In this document: one piece after another, positions 20,685-31,057 of the stretch
Layout: each line of letters starts with the position of its first letter
Position numbering within the stretch: position 1 is the stretch's first letter
DNA from: Cudoniella acicularis
Lineage: Eukaryota > Ascomycota > Leotiomycetes > Helotiales > Helotiaceae
Assembly: GCA_013054445.1 (NCBI GenBank)
Contig: JAAMPI010000333.1
Span: 1 to 42,976 of the forward strand
Length of the DNA: 42,976 nt
Reading direction: 5' to 3'
The notes under the pieces: model-generated
What the model saw: the letters and a program-made list of their open reading frames with translations, nothing else
What the model was told of the DNA's origin: nothing
The model's database searches: none
Translations under genes and position numbers: made by a program

Positions 20685-22994
20685 ATGTCGTCGACGCGTT
20701 ATTCGCAGCAGCCGCTGCAAATATTTCAAGATCCAGTCACCTCTTTCGATCACGCACCTATGCCAACGTCGAAGAACAACACAAATATCAAGAAACCCTC
20801 ACCTCTACGACCAATAAAAAATGCGGCTTCGAGGCGGAACATAGTACTCAACCCACCGCAGTCTGGACCCAGCAAGCAATCACCCTTGAAATCAGCACAG
20901 CAGGCATCTAGTTCCCCGTCGAGGGCGCCATTCGGTAACAAACTGAATCTAATTCCAATGCCACCTCCAGGAGGACCAACATATAATACCGACTCGATGG
21001 AGAAGAAGCAGCCAGTAATGTCAAAATTCAAAACTGGACAAGCAAGCGGCCCTCAAAAAGCCCTTTTCACGACTTTCCCAACATCAAACACTTGCGAAAA
21101 GGAGAATTATCCACAGCCATATTACCACGCTCCCCCATCATTCCACGATGGTTTTTCACAAGGCAATTTCTCTCTCGAAGGATTGTACAGCCAGAAACAC
21201 CCGCCAAAACGATTGATGGACGCTGCTCCTATCCATGAAGCTAGGTCTTTGAAGAGAACGAGGTTAGACGGCCACGAAGGGGATGATGCGCTCGAAATAC
21301 AGGAACTTCCGGCACCGGACTCATTTCCCCCTTTACACGACGATGGAACAAAACCTCCTCACAGCTATGCTCAATTAATCGGAATGTCTATACTGAGAGC
21401 TCCTGCTCGCCGCTTGACACTTGCCCAGATTTACAAGTGGATTTCCGACACTTATTCGTTCTATGGTGCATCTGATGCCGGATGGCAAAATAGCATTCGT
21501 CACAATCTCAGTCTCAATAAGGCATTCGTCAAGCAGGAGAGACCAAAGGATGATCCAGGAAAAGGGAATTACTGGGCAATCCAAGCAGGCATGGAGCACC
21601 AATTCATCAAAGACAAATCTCGAAAGGCTGCTGGTCCAATCGAAAGTGGCCCGGTTCTATCTGCTCATCCTACTCCAGCTCCAACTCCTCAACTCGAGGT
21701 CGCCCAACCAGCAATGTTTAAGCCACTAGTTCCAGCTAATCAGGAACTACCTCCTAAGCCAGCTTATAGCCCACCAGAGCCACAGCTCCCCACCATACCT
21801 GAGTTATCATCTGATGCAACTATTCCAGCCTCAGATTCTTTCCCCGAAACTGAAGTGGACGACCACGTTGAGGAAGTTCCCCCATCGTCGCCCCTTATGC
21901 ACTCCTCTCCACCAGCCGCCATGATGCACTCGTCACCTCCTGTTCCTCGTCAAGCATCGAGAAGACATGATACACCACCTCCTGTGCCACGATTTCCCTC
22001 ATCTTCTATAAACCGATCACATAAGCGCAAATTTGCCTCCATGGATGATAGCGGCTACTTCTCTTCTCTCGACTCCTCCGCAGTGCGTCCCAACCGCCTT
22101 CTGACTTCAGAAGCTGATAGGCCGAGAATCAAGCGTGGCCGGGCAGAGGAAGAGATTGCTCGACTTCGAGGCTCCTCTTATGATAGTCCTACCAAGGTTC
22201 GAACATGCTTTGTTCCACCATCCTCCTCTCCTCTTCGGAAGAGTGTTAAAAAGAAATCATCACAAATGCTTCCACCACTTACACCAGCGGTTAAGCTAAG
22301 AGCACCCGTGGGCCCACCTCCTTCTGTATCACCCAACACCAACCTCAGAATGCACCGAGACAAGGTTCGTGAAATGGTGGGCTCGCCTCTTCGCGGTGTA
22401 ACCTGCCTAGATGAGAACCTTCCTTGGAGTCCAGCATTCAATTTAGACGATACTAGCTACGTCTTCCAGGACTTCACTGGCAACAATGATCTAGATATAT
22501 TTTGCGATGACACTTCAAACTTTCTCGCTGTTCCTGGCACCGGCTCCCCAGAGAAAAAATCTGCTAAAAGACCTCGTCTTGATCGATCAAGATCTGCGAA
22601 TATTCTTGCTGATATCTCGCACAACAATCTCAACAAAAACATTACTTCTACTCCTTCGCTAAAGCTCACCCCAAACATCAATGCTTCGATTTTCGATTCA
22701 CCCGATAAAAGCTTTGGATTTATGGATTCACCTAGCAAGTTACTCAATTTATCTTCGCCAATCAAAGTGGCCACTTCACCGTCTTTCAATCTCGAGAACT
22801 TTGGCTTGCCTGCAGATGACTTCTTCGGTATGGGTGATGAGTTTCTTGCTGATGGATTTGATGACTTCTCAGGTGTGGATATTATGCAAGGCTTCCAGAA
22901 AATTGGTGCTGGCGCAGGTACTCAGTCTTCTCGAAATACACCAAAGCCAAACTCTCGACCAGCATTCGGTCGGAGCTTTACTTCTCGATTTTAA
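20685..22994 (+). CDS. Forkhead transcription factor (Hcm1/Sep1-like)
   Basis: Nuclear winged-helix factor; relatives (yeast Hcm1, fission yeast Sep1) drive S/G2-M and septation genes. Single exon, 769 aa. The forkhead domain spans about residues 223-312: KPPHSYAQLIGMSIL, then the recognition-helix motif GWQNSIRHNLSLN at 266-278, then GKGNYWAI. I see no FHA domain before it, which separates it from Fkh1/Fkh2/AcFKH1-type proteins and favours the Hcm1/Sep1 type. The long C-terminal part is Pro/Ser-rich with many SP/TP sites (SSPLMHSSPP, STPSLKLTP, FDSPDKSF), likely Cdk targets, and acidic patches near the end. Two MCB boxes about 1.2 kb upstream suggest G1/S control. Start is the first in-frame ATG; another ACGCGT lies inside codons 4-5. 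Confidence 0.92.
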   Translation: MSSTRYSQQPLQIFQDPVTSFDHAPMPTSKNNTNIKKPSPLRPIKNAASRRNIVLNPPQSGPSKQSPLKSAQQASSSPSRAPFGNKLNLIPMPPPGGPTYNTDSMEKKQPVMSKFKTGQASGPQKALFTTFPTSNTCEKENYPQPYYHAPPSFHDGFSQGNFSLEGLYSQKHPPKRLMDAAPIHEARSLKRTRLDGHEGDDALEIQELPAPDSFPPLHDDGTKPPHSYAQLIGMSILRAPARRLTLAQIYKWISDTYSFYGASDAGWQNSIRHNLSLNKAFVKQERPKDDPGKGNYWAIQAGMEHQFIKDKSRKAAGPIESGPVLSAHPTPAPTPQLEVAQPAMFKPLVPANQELPPKPAYSPPEPQLPTIPELSSDATIPASDSFPETEVDDHVEEVPPSSPLMHSSPPAAMMHSSPPVPRQASRRHDTPPPVPRFPSSSINRSHKRKFASMDDSGYFSSLDSSAVRPNRLLTSEADRPRIKRGRAEEEIARLRGSSYDSPTKVRTCFVPPSSSPLRKSVKKKSSQMLPPLTPAVKLRAPVGPPPSVSPNTNLRMHRDKVREMVGSPLRGVTCLDENLPWSPAFNLDDTSYVFQDFTGNNDLDIFCDDTSNFLAVPGTGSPEKKSAKRPRLDRSRSANILADISHNNLNKNITSTPSLKLTPNINASIFDSPDKSFGFMDSPSKLLNLSSPIKVATSPSFNLENFGLPADDFFGMGDEFLADGFDDFSGVDIMQGFQKIGAGAGTQSSRNTPKPNSRPAFGRSFTSRF

Positions 22995-23781
22995 ATTTGC
23001 TATTGAAAGCCAGTTCGAGTATTGTTGGAGTTGATGAATCACGATTTTTTTTGGTTTCCATAGGGCTCTGGTGACGATGTTTACGAAATTATGAAATGAG
23101 CGGTCCATTCAGTCATAAGATTGATATATGTTCAGGGGAAGGCAGTGACATGGAGGGGGTGAATGATAGTAAGAGTAGGATAGCCTCGGGGCATTACTGT
23201 TTATGATAAACGATGTTTGGGTAAATAAGCGTTTTCTACCTGCACGCATGATTGTTTAATGTACCTGGTTTCATATGTTGGATTGGATTAGGTTCACTGG
23301 GAATGATCAATGGCACGGGTATCAGCGAGGAGTTGACTTTGCGACTCCATCTTTTCATGTTCTCTAGCCGGAGAGCATCACAAAAACACAGTTTTTCACA
23401 AATGAAATTGCCTCGTAATTTTTCCTAGTGCCACAAAGTGTCTCGCCTTTCGGGATTTCCAGGGCTCTTCGCCCAAACATAGTCTCTATCCACAAATCCA
23501 TGATGGCCTGAGAGCATCAGAATACCATAAGTCATGGCAGGGAAACTCTCCGCTACACGATTTCATAAAAGGCATCCATTGATAAACCATTCTTACAGAA
23601 CCAGATCGACCACAACCTTCTAGTATTTGTTTTCAGATGGGCACTGAGAATCGGTCGTCTGCAGAGATGACAAATCGGCTTCTTATACGCCATCCTACAC
23701 TCTCTGTGTGTTCCTATTCCGCGCTAATAAACAAGATGGACACCTGTTATTCCATGTACAATCACATTTGTGATTTCCCTC
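22995..23781. other. Convergent 3' flanks
   Basis: Lies between the ends of the forkhead gene and the decayed membrane-protein gene. No coding feature recognised; it probably contains both 3' UTRs. Confidence 0.45.
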
Positions 23782-25576
23782 TCAGAACGGTTCACCCTCA
23801 TAGTTGACCACCACACCATTATACGCAGCGGATCCTCCATAGTGATAAAGTACATCGTCGTCATCATCATCCACTTCCGCAAGATTGCGGCGCAAACTCT
23901 CAAAGCTCCTCATGCTGCCTGTTCAGTATGCCTCTTCTTCTTCACCAGCTGCAAACGAGCTGTGGAAATCTCTTTGCGGGCTTAGTTGGTTGCGAAGTGC
24001 TTAGAGAGGTTGGGCGGTATGGAATGTCGTGTTCCGAGGATAGCGAGTGGATAAGGGCGAATTGGGGGTTTCATAGATAGCGATGGAGCCGTCGGGGCGG
24101 GTTCTGTAAGTTCCTGGGGAAAGGAAATGACAGTTCGGACGGAGTTGAGGGTCGTGTGGGGTGATCGGGGTGAGTGGGGATTGAGGTTCGGAAGGGAGCG
24201 GCCAGGGGTGTGGTACGCAGCGGGAGGAGTATTGATTGAGGGATTTTGGATTGGATTCTCTAAGGGCCATGATATTCTTGTTTGCTTGCCAATAGTTTCC
24301 TTCCGCGCAGAGGCGTCGTAGTACTGTGGTGAATTGACGGGGTGTTTCTCCAAATTGCCGGATTCTTTTTCAGTTGGTGTTCCTACAAGGTAGGTCACCA
24401 AGATCGTATTCAAAATGATATCGAGGAAGCCTACAAGTATTAGCTATGTTCTCAACAATGTCTCACAGTAGCACAATGATTATTCTTTGAAGTGTTTGCT
24501 TTCGCGAAGCGGACCCCTGAATCATCGAAGAGATAGGGGCTGGAGATAGGAGATTAAAGGCGCTTACAAAAAATCAAGCCCATCCAGACATGCTCAAGAC
24601 AGTGAAAATGGTAAATCAGAGATATGTTGATAGTTGTGAATACCAGCATCAGGATCGAAGAGACGAGAGTCTGTCGGATTACCCGAACTGCCATTGAGGA
24701 TCCGAAAGCCTTTTGTCTTAGCTTGTCACTTCCTTGCCACCATCGTAGAGTTGGGACTTGGTGATTGTCCTTTTCCCCTCCAAAGACTTTCTTTCTCTAT
24801 TTGGGTGCAAAAAATACATCCAGAGGGCCGGCGAATTTCTTCCGAGTAACGTAATAGAAGGTTCCTGGGATGATGAGACCGCAACCGATGTCGAAAATTG
24901 CAATGAGAATCGAGAGGAAATTCGGTAGGCGAAAAATACAATATCCAGGTGCCACTGACTTGATAGGAAAGAAAAAGCAGAGGATGAGGACCGGACACAA
25001 TATTGCCAGGATTACGTAGAAGCAGCGCTGCCAAACAGCATCATAGCAGCGTTCGGAGCGCTCTTCATGAACAAATCGAAGCCGTTCGCATATGAAGATA
25101 TACAGAAAGAATTTATGGCTGAGGTACGAGATGATGCAAAATTCGATGGCGACTGAACAGAGTTTATTCGTCTTTTGGCCGTGGCCAAAAATCATAACAG
25201 TGACGGGAAGCGGAAAGGCAATAGACGTGAGGTATGTGAGGTTGATGAGAAAGCGCGGCAAACTCATCCCGTCCAGTTTCCAGAGTGATATGCTCTTCGT
25301 TCGGTACACTTGAGGAGATTAGAAAAAATGGAAAGGTAGGAGGTGGGTTGACTTACTCCAGCAACCGGTGGTGACCGCTATGACGGTAATGACCGAGAAT
25401 CGAATTATCCTGTAGACATTAGCTTGGGACCTGTTTGCGCCGGAAAGTCCAGTCCAACTTCAAGTTTCAATTGTAGGTCTATAAGAAACGTCCAGGGGTG
25501 CTGTAACAACGATAGGCAAAGTTAGGAGAAGACCGATAAACGCCATGAAAATCGGGTTGAAATTAAGTAGCTCCAT
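23782..25576 (-). pseudogene. Decayed seven-helix membrane protein
   Basis: Reading the minus strand through damage gives a multi-helix protein of a fungal GPCR-like family I know only as hypothetical. Exons: 25357-25576, 24568-25308, 23782-24430 with introns of 48 and 137 nt. It opens with a helix (MAFIGLLLTLPIVVTA), includes the motif FICERLRFVHEERSERCYD after a middle helix, a large loop (about KKFAGPLDVFFAP to KLRQKAFG), two last helices and a tail ending NYEGEPF. Four lesions: in-frame TGA 25460-25462, in-frame TAG 24797-24799, a one-base loss near 23992-23999 (LSKH|LRNQLSPQ), and TGA 23933-23935. A 54-nt in-frame intron with a poor GTTACT donor could remove the TAG, but not the others. 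Frame and hydrophobicity persist between lesions, so decay, or a bad consensus, is recent. Ligand and function are unknown. Confidence 0.7.
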
Positions 25577-27153
25577 GATTGCTTTTGAGTTGAGCCTGTC
25601 TGTAGAAAAAAGGACGAATTTCATGGAAGGGGTGGCGGAGGGGGAGCAAGCTCTAGAAATGATTCGAGTTTAGAGACTTGAAAAGTGAATAAGACTCGGT
25701 TAATTGCTACAGCAATACCTAGTCCTGGTTTCCGAGAGCCGGGGAGATGCGGTGAGCAACTCATAATAAGACAGTTGCTCACAGAGATCACTGTTAAAAA
25801 AAAACTGTTCCGTGGTATCACTTTCAAATTGAAAACCATGCTGTCTTAAATTTCCGCTCAACACAGCTGAGTGGTTTTGCTCCTGCAATGTTTTATTAAC
25901 ACCGCCCAGGCACTACGAGATATTCAAGCAGGGTTTGGTATTTTGGACCTAAACTGTTGTGAATATCCCATGAACTATGTCCAGCTCAATCAAGGCTTGA
26001 CATCTCGGACTGTAGCTGTTCATACTCGGTCGGGTATTTTTTGAGTTCCGGGGATAGGCGACGGCCAATTTTTAATGTGTTGTAAAGAACCCACAGTAGG
26101 ATAGCGATTTAGACATATTAAGCGGTCTGTCTACTAGGCTCTCCCTTCAAATAAATAATTAATATGTAATTTATAGTCAACGAAGCTGAGTGATTTTGCT
26201 ACTGTGACGTATTAATAATTTGAACTGAACTAGTAACCCGGCACTTAGAAAATACCTGATCGAGTATCGTTCTCTCCTTAGCAAACTAAGTCTCATGCCT
26301 CAATGCGAAAATTCAAAATAACACTCATCGCGGCTTGGAGGGGTTCTAACATATCATTTTGACTCTGTTCATAAAGAACCTAAGGAATGATTCTTCTAAG
26401 GTTCTTGTGTACATTCTTGAATATGGGACATGCTACCTGGGCCGAGGTATTTGTAGGAAGAGCAAACAAAATGCAACACAACGGATTGAGAGACATACGA
26501 GAAGTCTCCCAGCTGGTCGTTTTCGGGGCCTTTGGCGGGTATCTTCCGGCCAAAGGGATGTAAAATCTAAGAGATCTCGTCCCTGAAGCACTTTGTCGAG
26601 CACATAACGAGACTCGGCCAAGTGGGCCTAGATTGTAGAAAACAAACATAGATCCATGCTTCGTTTGATCGAGACTTCAATTTCCCTCTAAATCAAGTTA
26701 TTTTCAGACAGTAAATGCTCAAAACATCATGGAGTCTCAGGAGAAGGCTATGACAGTTATCTATGCAAAAATACAAGTAGAAGGGGGAAGAGGAAAAGCT
26801 GTACAGCCTGTACAGAATCTAATACTGATCATTGATCAAGCATGGAATAGACCAGATCTCTGACTCTCTTTAGAAGTTTTCGCGCTGATAGTTTACCGGG
26901 GTAACAAACGAATTCGAATCAACCAAAACAGCTTTTTATAGGTGACGTCCTGGACCCCCAGGTGTTGTTAGATGTGAAGTTTGCATATGACTCCGATATG
27001 AGGTTCCAGCAGCCAATTAAATGTGAGATCGGAAAGGCGGCAAAACCCTGATGGCTGCCTAATCTAGCGGGCGGTGAGCCCCTCTGATATTCGAAACTAG
27101 CCATCTCGCAACTGTGATTCCAAGCCAATCAACACAACAACTTCATCGCCAAT
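25577..27153. other. AT-rich intergenic region with diverged repeat
   Basis: No gene recognised. A polypyrimidine TTTTTTCTACAG at about 25603-25614 (minus strand) could be the acceptor of a further upstream exon of the decayed membrane-protein gene, but no matching exon was found. A 28-bp diverged direct repeat occurs at 25858 and 26177. The right end is the kin17 promoter. Confidence 0.4.
25858..26217. repeat. Diverged direct repeat pair
   Basis: The stretches starting TCAACACAGCTGAG (25858) and TCAACGAAGCTGAG (26177) match at 24 of the first 28 positions, then weakly for another 12-15. They lie 319 bp apart and may be remnants of an old mobile element or duplication. Confidence 0.45.
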
Positions 27154-28264
27154 ATGCCGAAAGCAGAAGTTGGCTCTACGAAGTATTTGAATAACAAGCT
27201 CAAGTCCAAGGGACTTCAGCGGTTGCGATGGTATTGTCAGGTAAGTCTTCGAGACTCCCCTCGTTTTGCCCCTCTTCAAGCCTCTTGCTAATCGTAATCT
27301 TATTAGGTATGCGAGAGGCAGATGAGAGACGAAAATGGCTTCAAGATGCATACTCAGGCAGAGTCGCATGTCAGGCAAATGCTACTTGTTGGTAAAGATC
27401 CTAAGAAATACATAAACGATTACAGTAATCAGTTTCAACGAGACTTTCTCCAACCACTTCGAACATCTCATGGCGAGAAGAAGGTCCAGCTCAACCACTT
27501 CTACCAAGATTACATTTCCAATAAGGAGCATGTGCGCGAATTCTACAAAATGGCCGTCGCTGACTGAATATGCTAAACATCTTGGTCGGGAGGGAATCTG
27601 TCGAGTTGAGGAAGACGAGAAGGGTATTCATGTGGCATGGATCGACAACTCGCCCAAAGCGCTACGAAAGCAGGATGCTATTCGAAAAAAGGAGAGACAG
27701 GATAAAGGCGACGAAGAGCGAGAACAAATGCTGATCCGACAGCAAGTCAAGCGCGCCCAAATGGATGCAGAGTCTAGAAGCGATACGGAGCTTGATGAAA
27801 CCGAACGAGGACTGAAGCATGAGGAGGGCGAGAAAATCAAACTTAGCTTTGGGGCAAAACCAGCAGTTGCAAAGCCAGAATCATCATCTGCACCGGTTGG
27901 AAGAATTATAAATGCAGAGGACTCTTCAGCCTTGCCAGCTGTCGATGCTGAGCAACCGACCACAGCGAACAGTGGCGAGGAAACCAACGAAGCAGCATCA
28001 GTAAAGCAAAAAGAATCAACCGAGACAGTCACAGAGGCAGCAACAGCTCCTGCAAAGGTGTTTTTAAAGATGGGGTTTTCTAGCAAACCAAAAAACGTCT
28101 TCGCGGCTGCGAAGAACACCTTAGGTGGCAAGAAAGCTGCTGTTATCGAACAACCCCAAAAAATGAGTGAAGCAGAGCGTATAATGAAAGAGGAGATAGA
28201 GCGGAAGAAAAAACGGGGGTCTTCGGGTTTCGGGAGTCCTGCACAGGAGAAACAACGGTTTTAG
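27154..28264 (+). CDS. kin17: KIN17-family zinc-finger DNA/RNA-binding protein, with an apparent frameshift
   Basis: Conserved nuclear protein linked to replication, DNA damage response and pre-mRNA processing. Exon 1 is 27154-27240; a 66-nt intron (27241-27306) follows. The CxxC-x12-H-x5-H finger uses C28, C31, H44 and H50, the spacing of the human protein. The winged-helix-like domain follows (QLNHFYQDYISNKEHV ... KWPSLTEYAKHLGREGICRVEE ... GIHVAWIDNSP), then a charged coiled region and a KFL/KMGF-type motif (KVFLKMGFSS) before a basic tail. At about 27531-27538 (TGTGCGCG) the frame changes: NKEHV is in one frame and NSTKWPSL in another, where the family has NKEHxHMNxTKW. No intron fits. 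One base too many or two too few explains it. A consensus error is at least as likely as a real mutation, because the rest is well preserved. Confidence 0.85.
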
Positions 28265-28503
28265 AGGAAGACCTAGGGCGTTTGGTATGAAGGCATTTTA
28301 AGGTGTTGGGACGGTTGGGAGGTCCTCTGGCGTCTTCGATACCATTTGCATTGTTTATAGAAAGATCAATCGAATCTTAGTCTACTACTCCTAGAACTCC
28401 AAGACCCCTTTTGCCAGAGGTCAATATGTCCGCCTGTCTCCGATGAAAACTCCCAAATCCCTCAATTTTACGCCATGCGGTCCCACCATAACTACCGCCA
28501 GTT

Positions 28504-28988
28504 CTAATCTGCATCTGTAACACTTCCATCACGTCTGAAAAACATGTTAGCCTTATTGCAAGTGAACCCAGAACCCCGATGAAACATACGGGATGTATTT
28601 TATCCTCGCCTCGACCTCCATCGTAGTTATCATATCCTCCGGTAACTTCCCCGAAACTTTCGTAGCATAAACACCCTTTACATATCCATCCAACCGCTGC
28701 CATTTTGCCACCCAAGATTTCGACGGATCCGCCAATGCAATCAGTCCTTCGAAGACTTGGGACGTGCAATCGAACAGTGTCTCTTGACTACCTTGGAGAT
28801 GCATGAATTCTTCACAGTTAGGGCATCCTTCTTTGAGGAATCGCTATGTGAGACGTTAGTTAAAGGTGAGAGGAATAGGATATGAGGAGAGGAGGACAAA
28901 CGCTTTGGGTCATGACGATGGAGCAAACCATGCATGCGCGCAAGTTACGCTGTTGGCCAGGGGGAACGAAGTTCTCTGAGGTTGTCAT
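28504..28988 (-). CDS. spt4: Transcription elongation factor Spt4
   Basis: Zinc-binding subunit of the Spt4-Spt5 (DSIF) complex that travels with RNA polymerase II and aids processivity. Three exons: 28902-28988, 28590-28843, 28504-28534 (123 aa, the usual length). The four zinc-ligand cysteines are C19, C22, C36 and C39 (ACMVC ... GCPNC). The middle has the conserved [26 protein letters not shown] (given here only as a span, residues about 51-76) followed by [13 protein letters not shown]. The last intron (28535-28589) restores the ending [11 protein letters not shown]. The second exon starts [10 protein letters not shown] after a GTTTGT donor intron of 58 nt. Convergent with kin17, whose stop is 239 bp away. 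Confidence 0.95.
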
Positions 28989-29397
28989 ATTGAGGTGGAT
29001 GGCAGCTGCTGTGAGAAATGGATTGAGGGGTTTTTAGGTGGCTTGAGTGGCTCTTTGTGTCGTGCTGCCGAAGAGGACGTTGTCGTTGTGAACTTTTGAA
29101 GTTCAAGACGAGGCTGAACTTTTGAAGCTCTGCTTTTACACGTGATCTTATTGATTAGTCATCCGGTAGCTTTACCCGATAATCCGTTACCCGCACAGGT
29201 TGCCGCCCGAGTGCCGGGCTGGGAAGGAATTATTGTTTCTACACCGCGGAAATGACCATACCCATTTTCTATTTGTAGTCAAACTGGGGTCCAGGTTCTT
29301 GGTTGGCCAAGAAAATGGTTCAGAGGTTGGTAGATCTGTGAAATTTGATCAGAAGTAGAGATATCTTTATTTTCAAATAATACAGTTTATAGATGAT
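28989..29397. other. spt4 promoter and Trp-tRNA synthetase 3' flank
   Basis: About 400 bases between an spt4 gene reading left and the end of the next leftward gene. Holds the spt4 promoter. No further feature recognised. Confidence 0.45.
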
Positions 29398-30766
29398 TTA
29401 CAAACCGACTGCTTCTCTCACAAGAGCCATCGTCTCGTCTGCACTCTCCCTCGCCTTCCTTGCTCCCTCTTTTTGTACATGATCAAGATACTTCCCGCCA
29501 TCTTCACTCAAAACCCTTTCATACCGATTTCGTATTTCTTCAAGACTGTTCGAGATAGTCTCCGCCACTACCTTCTTGAATTGGCCAAGACCAAGGTTTC
29601 CGTATACTGCCCCAAGATCTTGAGCACTTCTCCCTGCGACGTCGAAATGTGAAAGTAATTGAAGTAAGTTAGATACTCCAGGTCTATTTTCTGGATCGTA
29701 TGAAACAGAGTTGGTGGAATCTGTCAGTGCAGACATGATCTTCTTCTGTATTGCTTCAGGGGTGTCTGTGATTATGATTCTAGATCGTGGATCTGAATGT
29801 GATTTTGACATTTTGAGATGAGGTTCTTGGAGAGACATCACTCTTTTTGCAGGGGCTTGAAGATGTTAGCAATTTCAAAATTGAAGAACCAAATGGCTTA
29901 CATAGGATCGTTTTTGGCTGAATGAGACGAGGTCCGTATGTAGAGTTGAAGTTTGTGGCGCACTCGCGAGCGAATTCAAGATGTTGGCTTTGATCTTCTC
30001 CCACTGGTACATGAGTTGCTCTGAATCAAGAAATAAGTAGCTGTGTTACAAGATATTTAGAGTGAGCGTACCTATGCACCAAAATATCTGCAGCTTGTAG
30101 CACAGGATATGAGAATAATCCCAATTTAAGCTTCGCCTTGCTACTTTCGTCCAATGGAGAAGCATCATCTTTCAACGAAAGCTTGCTCTGTTTCAGAGTC
30201 AGTCGAGTATCATAGGATAAGGGCACATTTAGCCATACTTTCCACTGTGTCATCCTTGAAAGATACCCCATTGAGGCCGTACAACTCAAAATCCACATCA
30301 ACTCCGAATGGGCGAAAACCTGCAATCACCAACCCCATCAGTCTTCTCTCTCACCAGCCTCACCCACCAAACTCACAGAAGACTGATAAAATAAAATCGA
30401 CCTCTCAGGATTCAGTCCTATAGCCAGCAGCGTCGCCAGACTCTCTCGCTTCCATTGCTTCAACCTCGCTGGATCCTGTGGTACAGTAATGGCGTGTAGA
30501 TCTACAACGGAGTATAGGAGTTTCGTTGAGGGCGCTGCAGAATCTTGGAGCTTGACCCATTGTTGGAGAGCTCCTAGGTAGTTTCCCAGATGAGGGATGC
30601 CGGTTGGTTGGATTCCGGAGAAGATCACCTGATTCGGAGTTGCATCGTCTGCGGTTGAATATTTTCCTCGAGTTTGTAATGATTTGATCAGAACTCGGCT
30701 TTCAAGAAGTGATGAAGGCTTTAATCGACATAGGGTTTGTCTGACGGGCAGACTAGCTGAAGGCAT
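29398..30766 (-). CDS. msw1: Mitochondrial tryptophanyl-tRNA synthetase
   Basis: Class I synthetase that charges mitochondrial tRNA-Trp. Five exons: 30377-30766, 30239-30319, 30072-30187, 29902-30020, 29398-29855 (387 aa). The Arg/Ser-rich N-terminus (about 35 residues, [16 protein letters not shown]) looks like a mitochondrial targeting sequence. The HIGH-type motif is HLGN at 59-62 within [18 protein letters not shown] is at 250-254 and is completed by the last intron. Trp-specific blocks include [21 protein letters not shown] and [11 protein letters not shown]. Introns are 46-57 nt; every junction keeps conserved sequence ([36 protein letters not shown]). The start is the first ATG in frame. 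Neighbour rsm10 is also mitochondrial and reads the same way 292 bp upstream. Confidence 0.94.
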
Positions 30767-31057
30767 TGCTGTGGAATACCGGTTGTGATTGCTCTACGCG
30801 CCCCTGAGTGGCTAGATTCTTTTTTGAAGCCCCCAAAACACGAATGCACGTGATAGAGTGAAAAGATATCGAATTCGAGATGAAGTCAGATACATGGAGA
30901 CCTCTATTTACTCAAGTTTATGCCTCTCTTGTACATTTTCAGGAGAAAATATTAATGTTACAAAATATACAGCGCAGCATGAATCCTTGGACCATAATGG
31001 TCTTCCTAATATTGCCTTCCAGCCTAATTCCATCATAAACCATCCAGTCCATGTTCA

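Noticed and set aside
27628..28131. 167-codon minus-strand frame
   Set aside because: Antisense of the charged C-terminal part of KIN17; the Ser-rich product is a reflection of Glu/Lys codons.
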